Source of the DNA: a virus
Strand: one strand, 5' to 3'
Virus record (IMG/VR): IMGVR_UViG_3300035138_000069
Location: 1 to 40,343 of that record
Length of the DNA stretch: 40,343 nt
Positions within the stretch are counted from its first letter, which is position 1, and each line of letters begins with the position of its first letter. Below, piece by piece: positions 7,050-15,640 of the stretch. A program made the translations under genes and the position numbers. The notes below the pieces were generated by a model. That model did not search any database. It was not told the DNA's origin and saw nothing but the letters and a program-made list of their open reading frames with translations.

Positions 7050-10022
7050 TTATGAAATCCTATAAATAACCGGCACTATACTACTTTTATCGGTAACATC
7101 CAAATCATGCACCTGGATTCTGATAGTTTGTTCATCAACACCATCACCATCGCCGAGCACGATAAAAGAAACATTCCTAAACCGAGGCATGCCTCTTTTA
7201 CAAAGTGCCGGATCAAAACCTGTAAACCAAGGAGCAGCGCTATTCCTAGTGTAAAACCTATAACTATCACGTAGCATATTTTTGTTTTCGGAAATATCAC
7301 TAACTCTAACACCAACTGAATAAGTTTTTCCGTACTGCAACTCATAAGGTAAATCAATAGTTACTTTATAGTGCTTAGCATTCACTTTTTCTATAATAGT
7401 AGCAGGATTGTAAGACATACCTGCATGATATACTATCCTTGAATTAAGATACACTTCTAATGTGTCTATATCCACACCAGAACCTTCATCCTTAACTTCA
7501 AAGTACAAACTTGTGTCTAACGGTACCTGATCCTCATCTCTGGCCGGGCTTTCGCTTTCTATATAAGGAGACTTATAATCAGGTATAATTTTAAACCAAT
7601 AATCAGTATATATATAATTTGGTTCTGCAGCAGTATCATAAATTTCTATATGCACATAAACCATAGCATTATGATGAAATATGTCAGGATTATCATAAGT
7701 AAATTCTATACCTAATATCCCGCCGCCAGCATCAAAATATGTCAGATTAACCCTATCATTGTTTGGTGGCCAACCATATCTTTCAATAACATCATAATAA
7801 CCAGTATCATGATAAACACTATCTTCAGTCCAAACCTCCCTTATGAAAAATCTCAAAGTATCACCATTCAAACTAAAAGCGAATGGACGCATCCTTATCC
7901 ATATATCGGTTTCTTTTGGGTTTTTTTCACTAAAAAATACAGGTACCGCATCCTCTACAAATATAAACTGATCGAGTTCTACATTAGTTTTCAAATCAGT
8001 ACTATGTACCCCATCAACCCAATAGCTATGTTTACTCATCTTTAACTGACTAAATCTAAATTCATTTTCAATATCTATCTGATACAATCTATGTGGGACT
8101 GGTTTACCATCCTCTAAGTCATCACCAGTCACATTTCTATAATATTGCCAATACCAGGTTGATTGTGGTATTCTTAATACTTTTACATTATCACCAAGCT
8201 CGGCGGATGGGCTCTCTATATAATGTCTTGGATCAACCCCAACTTGTGTAAATTCAAGCACCTGTCTTATATAATTAGCCCTAGTACTTTTTAAATTAGG
8301 GCTAGGGCAAGGATCTACGTTAGGTTCGCCAGGCGGAGCTGGGTATGTTATACATTCCCATTCACAACCGGCGTTTTTAATAGTATCCAATGGGCCATCA
8401 GTCCTAGCCGGAGTAACCTGAAACCAAGGCCAGCATTTGTACATATCTGATGAATAATCCGATGGATCGTGCCACTGACCACCTGGTGTTCCAAAAAACG
8501 AATAACAATGCATATACACTGGAGGCAAAACATAAGAGTCATTAACCACTACCTTATATGGGTCATTCAATTGACGGCCCCTAACACTATCTGAATTTTG
8601 TTTATCTTGCCACATGGAACCATCACCAAAACTATCTATAACTTCAATTTTACCGTCTATTAGTATTGAATTCCAGCAGTATTCACTCCCAGTATATGCC
8701 GAACTCTTATCAGCCCTTACACGTATTACCGTGGGACCTGTATAAAGACCACTTGGTGTATAACCAACATCAGCTTTACCGTTTATATCTGTAACAGCTT
8801 GACCATTTAACGGGTCAAATTCAGCGGCCGCATCACTACCGTCACTGTAAAAATTTATATTTACATCTCTTAGAGCCACGCCAAACTGATCTCTGGTTTG
8901 TATGTATAATCTTGTGCTATCTGGTCCTACAGTATGTTGTTGTAACATATAGATAGCTATATTAAAAGTATAAGGTAATAAAGTATCTTGTTGATAATTA
9001 TATGTGGACCATGTCTCAGTAGACCTAACACCACTATCATTCTTGGTAGTGGCTTTTTGCATTAACTTATATATTTTATATTGGTCAAAAATTATATCAT
9101 ATACAGTGAAATAATCCTTATCATTCGATTCTATATTACCCAAAGCCATAGACTTCCACTTCAAATAAGAATCATATGGCCTAACAAACAACAACTGACT
9201 ACCGTTTATTCCAGCAACAGCACCTACTTGTGTGCTCCAACGAGCCCCTCTTATTCTTGCGTATTCACCACTTGTAGTGTATTCCAACATAGTACCAGTA
9301 GAAGCATTAAGCTTAAATATAGTCCCATACCTTGTGTCACCGCCGTAGCCTTTATCACTTATCAGATAAATATTATTGTAAAAAGTTATTTTATCGCCAA
9401 AAACATATTGGTAAACATTGGAACCATTTAAATAAATCCTATTACCAGAGACATAACTAACTGTTACTTTTTCAGTAGCGCCGACATTGTCTGTATCTGT
9501 GCTTGGCCCCAAAAACAAAATATTACCTGAAGAAATATTACTGGCATTATTTATATCTAAATAATTTTGGCCTGCAGGTAAAGCAAAATCAAAAGTCCTA
9601 TTATAGTGCTCAACTGCTGCCCCCCGCACATCATAGTAATACGCACCAGTAGTAGATTTTATTATTTGCTGTTTTAAATTCAACACAGTAAATTGCTCAT
9701 CAACTTCCCATCTTTTTATCAAACACTGACTACTAGTACTTAAAGGAGAACCAGTCGGGTTGTAATCAGGTATCCTCTCTACAGTAAAAAATGTAGTAAA
9801 TGGTAATATACTTGTCAAATTCAATGGGCCACAATATTCAACAGCTACCAATTCGTTGTCTGGATGCATATTAGCAGATAGTATATAGTCCGCTATTAAA
9901 CCACCTGAAGAGTTTTTTACTCTCAACTTAGTAGCCGGATCTGCTGTGTTTATAGAAGCAAAAGTACCAGCCTGTGAAGTCAAAGTAAAATTAGGATATG
10001 ATAACTGTATGTTCTGGGCCAT
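7050..10022 (-). CDS. Large appendage protein with Ig-like domains
   Basis: 990 residues, ATG start behind AGGAG. Residues 1-350 resemble the 462-residue protein upstream. Residues about 357-444 form a Big_1-like segment (Q-T-R-D-Q-F-G-V-A-L, then T-D-I-N-G-K-A-D-V-G-Y). The middle (about 480-620) is Trp/Cys/Pro-rich, with W-P-W-F-Q-V-T-P and C-E-W-E-C. Residues about 817-923 form a Big_5-like Ig domain (E-S-P-A-R-D-E-D-Q-V-P-L, then G-S-G-V-D-I-D-T-L-E-V-Y-L-N). Residues 925-990 start a second such domain that stops early, 12 nt before the HNH gene. Probably a tail fibre or tail-surface protein that touches host glycans or proteins; binding target unknown. Confidence 0.7.
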   Translation of the reverse strand: MAQNIQLSYPNFTLTSQAGTFASINTADPATKLRVKNSSGGLIADYILSANMHPDNELVAVEYCGPLNLTSILPFTTFFTVERIPDYNPTGSPLSTSSQCLIKRWEVDEQFTVLNLKQQIIKSTTGAYYYDVRGAAVEHYNRTFDFALPAGQNYLDINNASNISSGNILFLGPSTDTDNVGATEKVTVSYVSGNRIYLNGSNVYQYVFGDKITFYNNIYLISDKGYGGDTRYGTIFKLNASTGTMLEYTTSGEYARIRGARWSTQVGAVAGINGSQLLFVRPYDSYLKWKSMALGNIESNDKDYFTVYDIIFDQYKIYKLMQKATTKNDSGVRSTETWSTYNYQQDTLLPYTFNIAIYMLQQHTVGPDSTRLYIQTRDQFGVALRDVNINFYSDGSDAAAEFDPLNGQAVTDINGKADVGYTPSGLYTGPTVIRVRADKSSAYTGSEYCWNSILIDGKIEVIDSFGDGSMWQDKQNSDSVRGRQLNDPYKVVVNDSYVLPPVYMHCYSFFGTPGGQWHDPSDYSSDMYKCWPWFQVTPARTDGPLDTIKNAGCEWECITYPAPPGEPNVDPCPSPNLKSTRANYIRQVLEFTQVGVDPRHYIESPSAELGDNVKVLRIPQSTWYWQYYRNVTGDDLEDGKPVPHRLYQIDIENEFRFSQLKMSKHSYWVDGVHSTDLKTNVELDQFIFVEDAVPVFFSEKNPKETDIWIRMRPFAFSLNGDTLRFFIREVWTEDSVYHDTGYYDVIERYGWPPNNDRVNLTYFDAGGGILGIEFTYDNPDIFHHNAMVYVHIEIYDTAAEPNYIYTDYWFKIIPDYKSPYIESESPARDEDQVPLDTSLYFEVKDEGSGVDIDTLEVYLNSRIVYHAGMSYNPATIIEKVNAKHYKVTIDLPYELQYGKTYSVGVRVSDISENKNMLRDSYRFYTRNSAAPWFTGFDPALCKRGMPRFRNVSFIVLGDGDGVDEQTIRIQVHDLDVTDKSSIVPVIYRIS

Positions 10023-10034
10023 TACTATCTCCTA

Positions 10035-11423
10035 TTAATCACTAGGAGTCTCAACTCCACCTTGTTGGGCGGTTGCTGTCAATTTGACCTCTCTCGCAGT
10101 AGTTCCAGCCGTATAAGTAGTCTGTGCTACACCGTCGGCATCAGTGGTTGCTGGATTAGCTCCAGTTATAGTACCATTAGGATCATCATCAGTAAAATAC
10201 ACTAACTTACCACCTATAGGTAAATTAAATTGGTCTTTAACAATAGCTGTTATTGTACTTGTATTAGTACCATTAGCAGGTAGTATAGCTGGATTGGCCC
10301 TCAAACTTATACTTGTAATAAAAGGCTCTAATGTAGATAATTGATAACTATAAGCGCTATCAGCAAAAGTATAAGTAGTACCATAATAAGTAGCCTTTCT
10401 TTGAAGCCTATATATATTAACACCTTCCATAGTTAAATCATATAAACTAATAACTGTAGCCTGATCGCTTTCCACATTATCCATAGTCATAGAACCATAA
10501 CTAGCGGAAAAATTATCGGGATTCAAAAATATAATATTAGTAGTTCTTGCATAAACTATAGAATTAAATTTAGGCCAGTTAAAAGCATCAGAAGCAGGAG
10601 TGTCCTGCCAGTCCCTATCAAAAATGTAATTTGGAACATCAAAAAAAGTACAAGCATCCACATTCTGATATTCCCCACCGGCCGTTTTAGATTGATAAGC
10701 TCCGGTGTAACCATTTATTTTATATAAAGCACCTGATGAACTAGACACACCATTCCAGTTATTAAACACCCATATATTACTGTAAAAAGATGCCGGATCG
10801 CCATACCTTTCTTGATAATCACCGGTGCCTGATGTTGTCGGACCAGAATAAGCATAAGTAGTTAGAGCATTTAGATTTACGTTATATACTGTTTCCTGCC
10901 CAGTAGCCTGAACAGTAACTGAGTTTACAGATATATCTTCACGCTGACCATTGGTATTTGGACCAAGCGAAATAGTCATACCACTCTGCAACTTAGAAAC
11001 TAAATTAAAATCAGCCTGTTTAGTCTTTGGTTGATACATACTCAATACTGAAGATCCAGCAGATGCGTTAGATTTAAATCTTAGATGATAATGTTCAACA
11101 GTCATGGCTTCTGAATTATATTTATGAGAACCAGTAGGAGACATAGTAAAACTATCTCGTTGCTTCAAAACATAGTTCTCCAAGTTCCAACGTTTAATTC
11201 TTATAGTGTCACTCCCTGGATTCTCAAGACTCCAAAAATTACGGCCATCATATTCCAAACTAACTACTTGACTTGTTATAGTAGTATCCAACGGGTATGA
11301 ATATGCCTGTGTACCATCATCTGTTTTTACTATAAGAGCATCTTGATCCTCATCAAACATATAGAAATAACCATCTAACATGGTTACATTTCTTTTTCTT
11401 AGCGTTATATTTTCATAAGCCAT
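10035..11423 (-). CDS. Appendage protein with C-terminal invasin-type Ig-like domain, paralogue of the next gene
   Basis: 462 residues, starting at an ATG overlapping the decarboxylase stop (TAATG). The first about 360 residues share order and motifs with the first about 350 residues of the 990-residue protein: I-K-R-W-(N/E), A-(M/A)-(T/A)-V-E-H-Y, a F-Y-(S/N)-N-I-(W/Y) strand, N-(V/I)-E-S-(D/N) followed by V-Y/L-Y-D-(L/I), and Y-(R/K)-L-(Q/M)-(R/Q)-K-A-T. The C-terminal 90 residues form a Big_1/invasin-like Ig domain: T-A-I-V-K-D-Q-F-N-L-P-I, then T-D-A-D-G-V-A-Q-T-T-Y-T-A-G. Such domains build extended stalks in adhesins and tail fibres. Likely a fibre or tail-surface protein. Confidence 0.7.
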   Translation of the reverse strand: MAYENITLRKRNVTMLDGYFYMFDEDQDALIVKTDDGTQAYSYPLDTTITSQVVSLEYDGRNFWSLENPGSDTIRIKRWNLENYVLKQRDSFTMSPTGSHKYNSEAMTVEHYHLRFKSNASAGSSVLSMYQPKTKQADFNLVSKLQSGMTISLGPNTNGQREDISVNSVTVQATGQETVYNVNLNALTTYAYSGPTTSGTGDYQERYGDPASFYSNIWVFNNWNGVSSSSGALYKINGYTGAYQSKTAGGEYQNVDACTFFDVPNYIFDRDWQDTPASDAFNWPKFNSIVYARTTNIIFLNPDNFSASYGSMTMDNVESDQATVISLYDLTMEGVNIYRLQRKATYYGTTYTFADSAYSYQLSTLEPFITSISLRANPAILPANGTNTSTITAIVKDQFNLPIGGKLVYFTDDDPNGTITGANPATTDADGVAQTTYTAGTTAREVKLTATAQQGGVETPSD

Positions 11424-12091
11424 TAAACATTACCTCCAATATTTAATGCATCTACATTCAGTGTTTGAACCCCACTATCTAAACCAGTAGCTATTGGCGG
11501 AACAAACATAGCAGTTTCTTTTTCCAAATCAGTAACAAGCTTTATTATTCTCTCACGCTGCTCCTCAAAATCTATATCTATATCCTCTAAATTCTTTTTC
11601 AACCCCTTATCAGCTTCCATTAAGATAACCAAAGGGCCGACAAGACGTAAAAATCTATCTTTCAATTTTTTAAATACCTTATCTTTAAAGTGTTTAGTGA
11701 AATTAGTAACTTTTAGGTTGGCATTATATATAAATCCTTTTTTAGATAGCAAACTATCAAATACAGAAGGGTACCCACCAGAAGACTGATAGCAGCCATT
11801 ATCTAATAAGACCAAAAACATATTACTGCATTTACTTGCACCAATTTGAACCAAAATACCAAGCTCTCTTAATAACTCACCTTCACCTAAAAATACAAAA
11901 ACTCTTTTATCTGTACACATAGCGATACCTAAACCAAAAGAAGCAGCCGAACCTACAGAACCTTTTACATAAAAATGGTTGTCCTTATGATACTCATAAG
12001 CCTCTTTACATAAATCTTCTCCTGAAAAAATCAAAACATCATTTTCATCAAGTAAGCCCAATATATTCTTAATTATAGTGTATCTTTTCAT
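11423..12091 (-). CDS. Thiamine-diphosphate-dependent decarboxylase, beta (PP-domain) subunit, phosphonopyruvate/sulfopyruvate type
   Basis: 222 residues. G-S-V-G-S-A-A-S-F-G-L-G-I-A (44-57) matches the G-S-M-G-x-A-x-S-I-G-L-G segment. F-L-G-E-G-E-L-L-R-E-L-G (68-79) is the diphosphate/magnesium motif, with Glu (E70) in place of the usual Asp of GDG. L-L-D-N-G-C-Y-Q-S-S-G-G-Y-P-S (95-109) matches the N-N-G-x-Y-x-S-x-G-G-Q-P-T motif and provides N98. The spacing of 28 residues between the two metal ligands fits the family. A C-terminal extension of about 60 residues includes an acidic coiled segment and a hydrophobic end (A-L-N-I-G-G-N-V) not expected in the enzyme. The gene overlaps the alpha gene by 4 nt and the next structural gene by 1 nt (TAATG), so it is translated with the tail genes. 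Confidence 0.8.
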   Translation of the reverse strand: MKRYTIIKNILGLLDENDVLIFSGEDLCKEAYEYHKDNHFYVKGSVGSAASFGLGIAMCTDKRVFVFLGEGELLRELGILVQIGASKCSNMFLVLLDNGCYQSSGGYPSVFDSLLSKKGFIYNANLKVTNFTKHFKDKVFKKLKDRFLRLVGPLVILMEADKGLKKNLEDIDIDFEEQRERIIKLVTDLEKETAMFVPPIATGLDSGVQTLNVDALNIGGNV

Positions 12092-12525
12092 ACAAATATT
12101 CCCTCCTCAATAACTAGCAAGCCAGGTATTTTTTCTTTTTGGGATTTCTTTACCAACTGATTAAGTTTTGTTTTAAAACTATCATTGCATATAAACTCGG
12201 AAGGAAAATCATACGTAAGAAAAGAATCTTCACTACCACTACCTATAACTAACAAAGGTATTCTATTAAGAATATTGAATTGAATAAAACTTGTTAAGTC
12301 ATAAGCAAAACACATATCAATTAAAAGCCCACCATTAAAACCAGCCATATAAGCCCCAGATACAAGCCCCAAGCCTATCCTCTCATTAACTGCTGGGACA
12401 TAGTGCATCAGACCGCTATCCATCTTATCATATAATGGAGCCAAAGCTGGACAAACCACGCCAGAAAAAAATCTGTAGTCCAACTCTTCACATAAATATT
12501 TCCAAAATTCAGTTGCCTTTACCAT
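12088..12525 (-). CDS. Thiamine-diphosphate-dependent decarboxylase, alpha (PYR-domain) subunit, phosphonopyruvate/sulfopyruvate type
   Basis: 145 residues, ATG start behind TAGGAGA. It matches the pyrimidine-binding domain of phosphonopyruvate and sulfopyruvate decarboxylases. G-V-V-C-P-A-L-A-P-L corresponds to the G-V-P-C-S-x-L-K-P-L substrate loop. H-Y-V-P-A-V-N-E-R holds the catalytic glutamate (E48) that activates the cofactor. G-A-Y-M-A-G follows, as in the family. The usual Q-N-S-G-x-G-N segment is replaced by D-M-C-F-A-Y-D-L-T-S, so substrate specificity may differ. The gene overlaps the beta-subunit gene by 4 nt (ATGA), and the two chains together (367 residues) equal one fused phosphonopyruvate decarboxylase. 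A metabolic enzyme inside a tail operon is unusual. Confidence 0.8.
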   Translation of the reverse strand: MVKATEFWKYLCEELDYRFFSGVVCPALAPLYDKMDSGLMHYVPAVNERIGLGLVSGAYMAGFNGGLLIDMCFAYDLTSFIQFNILNRIPLLVIGSGSEDSFLTYDFPSEFICNDSFKTKLNQLVKKSQKEKIPGLLVIEEGIFV

Positions 12526-12534
12526 AAGTCTCTC

Positions 12535-13038
12535 CTACTCTTCTATTTGTTCATAAACTCTTGAAGGAGGCCTCCATTCCACTTCGTACTCAAACGCATC
12601 GCCTGTTATTATTAAACTATCCGTAACATCTATACCATTAATAGTCATTTCTATACTGTCTATATCTATACCATAAGAAGGATGTAAATCAGTTATAGTA
12701 ACCTGTACATTCTCATGTATCCTCTGTATATAATCCGACGGATGAATAGCAGTAACAAATGGCGGCCTTGTATCCGCAGCAAGCGGGGACCAATCAATTT
12801 GTTTAGATATCTCAGCAATTGCTTTTTCTATCTCTAAATCTAAATCTAACTCACTTGTTAGATTTATATAGTAAGGAGGTATAGTACCACTAGTAGTAAC
12901 ATGAGGTTCATCAGTAGCCACCTCAATAACCCAAATAGCCTCACCATTACCGCCCTTAGGCACTACCTGTTTGTAGGTAATGCCGCAGACAACTACCTTA
13001 CCTGGATTCAACGAATTACGAATCTGAAAATACGCCAT
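12535..13038 (-). CDS. Tail-associated protein with C-terminal Ig-like domain
   Basis: 167 residues, ATG start behind CGGAG. The N-terminal 70 residues hold beta strands, followed by a helix L-E-I-E-K-A-I-A-E-I-S-K-Q-I-D-W. From about residue 90 the pattern P-P-F-V-T-A-I-H-P-S, V-Q-V-T-I-T-D, G-I-D-I-D-S-I-E-M-T-I-N-G and D-V-T-D parallels the Ig-like domains near the C-terminus of the 990-residue protein encoded at 7050. The module therefore seems to be shared among appendage proteins. It precedes the decarboxylase alpha-subunit gene by 9 nt. Confidence 0.5.
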   Translation of the reverse strand: MAYFQIRNSLNPGKVVVCGITYKQVVPKGGNGEAIWVIEVATDEPHVTTSGTIPPYYINLTSELDLDLEIEKAIAEISKQIDWSPLAADTRPPFVTAIHPSDYIQRIHENVQVTITDLHPSYGIDIDSIEMTINGIDVTDSLIITGDAFEYEVEWRPPSRVYEQIEE

Positions 13039-13050
13039 TCAATACTCCGA

Positions 13051-14019
13051 TTACGAACTGTAATCAATTTGATTAATCATGTTTTTAATACCATAACGAG
13101 CCAAGTCATCTAAAGTTTCATAAGCAGAAGTCGGTTCAAAATCAGGGTCATTCATCTTCAATAACTGGACTTTGGCTGCATTGGCTGTATACGAATTGGA
13201 TATACTACCACTAGTTACCGTGAATTGTCCAGTAGCAGGGCCTGTACCAGCGACTATAAAATAATCAGTATTAGTACCATCGGTAATAGCCATAGCATCA
13301 CCGGTGGTGGCCCCAGTGCCACCTGCAGTGTACATCACTGTATAATCTCCACTATATGGATAGTTTTGAGTCAACTCAGCTTCTCTTATTTGAACACCGG
13401 CCAAAGTCTCACTACTAATAGGCAAGTCAAAGCCTAACCATGTTAAACAGTCATTAGAAGTACCAGACACAACGGCAACAGACGACCTATCAGTACCAGT
13501 ATAACTGTCGCTTATAGAACCTGAAATTATCTTAAACTTACCATTGTTAAACTCTACAGAACAGTTCTTGTAAGCCATAATAAAGCCATTATCACCAGTA
13601 TTCCATTGAGCACCATCCGGCAAAGCCCTAATCTTTGTTTCCATATCAGCAGCTACATTGTCGCCTGGTAAATTTCCACCGCCGTCGTGCTCCAAAACTA
13701 TGTTGTACCATCCAGTACCACCATAACCGCTAACCGTAGTATCTATCTTAATTCTAAAAGTATTATGGGTACTATCTAATTGAAAAACACTGCCCTTAAA
13801 ACCAGAACTCTTTATCCAACCAGATTTAGCTTCTGTTATATACAAATCTTGGATAGCCGTTCTACTGGTGTTATTACTGTATGCAGTAGTAGACACCACT
13901 AATACTATTTGCTCATCACCTTCATATCCAGTAGGAACAAGACTATCTACATCTACGGTAACTCTTTTGTTAGTTCCAGGATAATTTATGAGGTCTTGAG
14001 TATCTAAATTTAGAGCCAT
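13051..14019 (-). CDS. Beta-rich structural protein with internal duplication
   Basis: 322 residues, ATG start behind AGGAGG. A central segment (about 130-205) follows the pattern of a domain common in phage tail proteins: an A-A-D-M-E-T-K-I-R-A-L helix, then V-E-F-N-N-G-K-F-K-I-I-S-G-S, then S-S-V-A-V-V-S-G and L-T-W-L-G-F-D. A second S-G-S-I-S-N-S-Y-T segment near 275 repeats S-G-S-I-S-D-S-Y-T near 170, indicating internal duplication. It ends in a short helix (I-K-N-M-I-N-Q-I-D-Y). Likely a tail, fibre or sheath-associated component; not assigned more precisely. Confidence 0.5.
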   Translation of the reverse strand: MALNLDTQDLINYPGTNKRVTVDVDSLVPTGYEGDEQIVLVVSTTAYSNNTSRTAIQDLYITEAKSGWIKSSGFKGSVFQLDSTHNTFRIKIDTTVSGYGGTGWYNIVLEHDGGGNLPGDNVAADMETKIRALPDGAQWNTGDNGFIMAYKNCSVEFNNGKFKIISGSISDSYTGTDRSSVAVVSGTSNDCLTWLGFDLPISSETLAGVQIREAELTQNYPYSGDYTVMYTAGGTGATTGDAMAITDGTNTDYFIVAGTGPATGQFTVTSGSISNSYTANAAKVQLLKMNDPDFEPTSAYETLDDLARYGIKNMINQIDYSS

Positions 14020-14031
14020 TAATCATTCCTC

Positions 14032-14550
14032 CTATACATAAAAATATCTAGTCCCGTTAGCTACTAAATAAGGACAATTATCATAAGTACATCTCCAGCC
14101 CCATGAAGTACCATTACTGGTTGTCTGCATATAGTGATCACCGTGATCATTCTTTGTCGGTACAAACCCCAACATAGTTTCAGACCTACCATCAGAACTA
14201 TCCAAAGAATATGGGCAAGGCATCCAACAATGCCCTTCATGGTTCAATCTTTTATACTCTGGTAAATTACCATAAACCGTAGTACCAATTTGGTACTGCC
14301 ACTGAAGCCACTTTTCAAATGGCACATGGGAATAATAAGTTATCCAAGCAGTATAATCAGCGGCGTACTGTGAGTCCCAAGTAATAAAATCTGCTATCCT
14401 TGCCGGGTCACTTGGTGACCTCGGGTCAGCCTCATCACCATTTGAATCTATAGCGTAATTCGCTTGATACAGATTTTTAACGTAATTCCATTTCTGTCTT
14501 AAAGTCCAACCTTCTTTTATATCTACACATGGAGGAGTACAACAAGCCAT
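14032..14550 (-). CDS. Cys/Trp-rich protein of the tail module, unknown function
   Basis: 172 residues, ATG start behind AGGAG. It opens M-A-C-C-T-P-P-C and has further cysteines in G-H-C-W-M-P-C and W-R-C-T-Y-D-N-C-P, giving seven in all, with many Trp and Tyr. An internal segment (about 20-95) is helical and aromatic (W-I-T-Y-Y, W-L-Q-W-Q-Y). The cysteine pattern suggests metal binding or disulfides in the virion. The partial protein at the left edge of the window has a similar Cys/Trp-rich character. No family recognised. Confidence 0.45.
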   Translation of the reverse strand: MACCTPPCVDIKEGWTLRQKWNYVKNLYQANYAIDSNGDEADPRSPSDPARIADFITWDSQYAADYTAWITYYSHVPFEKWLQWQYQIGTTVYGNLPEYKRLNHEGHCWMPCPYSLDSSDGRSETMLGFVPTKNDHGDHYMQTTSNGTSWGWRCTYDNCPYLVANGTRYFYV

Positions 14551-14552
14551 AT

Positions 14553-14984
14553 CTATCTCCTATAGTTATAGAGTTCGTTATCCCCATTAACAACATATGT
14601 AGGATAAAGTAAATTGTACAAATGCTTCTCATTCTCGTGACCAGAGGTATCTATCACCAAATAATCATCGTTTTTGAGATTAGGTATGTTTTTTAATTCT
14701 AAATCATAAGTTATTACGGCATCTTTTAATCCCACTATGGGCTTTTCTTTTTTATATTTGTAAACTACCTCGCCCCACTTCAAATCACCTACATACACAT
14801 TTTGGACTAATATAACTAATTGGCAACAAAAGTCTAATTTTATATAATCATTACTATTTATCTGAGATGCTTCTGCTAAAGCCGGGCCTGAAAAATAAGC
14901 ACCCATAAGAGACATTATACCTGCTTCCGGCCTTAAAACCTTACTCCAATGAACCTCTAACCTAAACCTCTCCCCTAAAAGCAT
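14553..14984 (-). CDS. Unknown small protein of the tail module
   Basis: 143 residues from the ATG at 14984. A GTG six codons upstream is in frame, but the AGGAGG site overlaps it and sits four bases before the ATG, which settles the start. The sequence begins M-L-L-G-E-R-F-R-L-E-V-H-W-S-K-V and has more charged residues than its beta-rich neighbours, with a C-C pair near the middle. It ends with an aromatic/Asn-rich tail (E-L-Y-N-Y-R-R). The stop is 2 nt before the next gene. Function not recognised. Confidence 0.45.
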   Translation of the reverse strand: MLLGERFRLEVHWSKVLRPEAGIMSLMGAYFSGPALAEASQINSNDYIKLDFCCQLVILVQNVYVGDLKWGEVVYKYKKEKPIVGLKDAVITYDLELKNIPNLKNDDYLVIDTSGHENEKHLYNLLYPTYVVNGDNELYNYRR

Positions 14985-14992
14985 AAATCCTC

Positions 14993-15640
14993 CTATATCC
15001 ACAAAGGTGTGTATGGCATCGACACACTTCCCTGCCCTATCTTACCAGCGGCGGGGCTTTCACTACCGCCAACTTGAACTACAACTCCCATTGTTAATGT
15101 ATCATTTCTCCCTATTCCGCCGGCCGAGACATTTCCAGACTGACTTTCTGTAGTAACACCAGTAAACAAAATACCAGGATCGGCATCAGTAGAATCTTTG
15201 GTGCCTTGACCCTCCGATATACCTCTCAACACATACGTAGGGGTAGGTGTATTACCGTACTGACCAGCAACCCATCTCTGCATTCCCCAGGTTTCCGTGC
15301 CTGGTAGTAATGGATCGTCTTTACTAAACCCATAGCTTGTAACAAACCAATCTCCTGTAATATCAGCTATGGTATCCCCACAAGCGGCCGGGTATACAGA
15401 AGCAGTTAACTGATTAGCATCAGTACAACTCTCAGTCGGTGATGTATCATATAAAGGGCCGCCAGTACCGCTATATATTGACAAACTTAAAGTCATTACT
15501 GGTTTGTCATGTGTATAACTCGGACTCCAATTACCTATACAATACAACCGTGTTGTATTAGGGTTGTAACCCCAATTAGCAGATGTAACACAAGCACCAT
15601 AAAAATTGATTGTTGTTCCTGCTCCAATAATAATAGCCAT
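14993..15640 (-). CDS. Structural protein of the tail module, unknown function
   Basis: 215 residues from the ATG at 15640. The frame also allows a TTG five codons earlier, but the AGGAGG site lies inside those codons, seven bases before the ATG, so the ATG is chosen. It begins M-A-I-I-I-G-A-G-T-T-I-N-F-Y-G and is rich in Gly, Thr and Ser with few lysines, typical of beta-rich virion proteins. It ends S-M-P-Y-T-P-L-W-I. No enzymatic motif is visible. Confidence 0.5.
   Translation of the reverse strand: MAIIIGAGTTINFYGACVTSANWGYNPNTTRLYCIGNWSPSYTHDKPVMTLSLSIYSGTGGPLYDTSPTESCTDANQLTASVYPAACGDTIADITGDWFVTSYGFSKDDPLLPGTETWGMQRWVAGQYGNTPTPTYVLRGISEGQGTKDSTDADPGILFTGVTTESQSGNVSAGGIGRNDTLTMGVVVQVGGSESPAAGKIGQGSVSMPYTPLWI

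Noticed and set aside
7076-7357. Minus-strand open frame of 93 codons with hydrophobic stretches in the end of the 990-residue gene
   Set aside because: It overlaps the real frame fully and has no start site signal; considered as a possible frameshifted continuation of the Ig domain but shows no Ig pattern.
9081-9431. Plus-strand open frame of 116 codons within the 990-residue gene
   Set aside because: It runs antisense to a convincing gene, lacks a ribosome site and has no recognisable protein pattern; the same holds for the other plus-strand frames.
11423-12525. Transketolase or acetolactate synthase identity for the ThDP proteins
   Set aside because: The D-N-G-x-Y-x-S-x-G-G motif, short subunits and alpha/beta split fit the phosphonopyruvate/sulfopyruvate decarboxylase group better.
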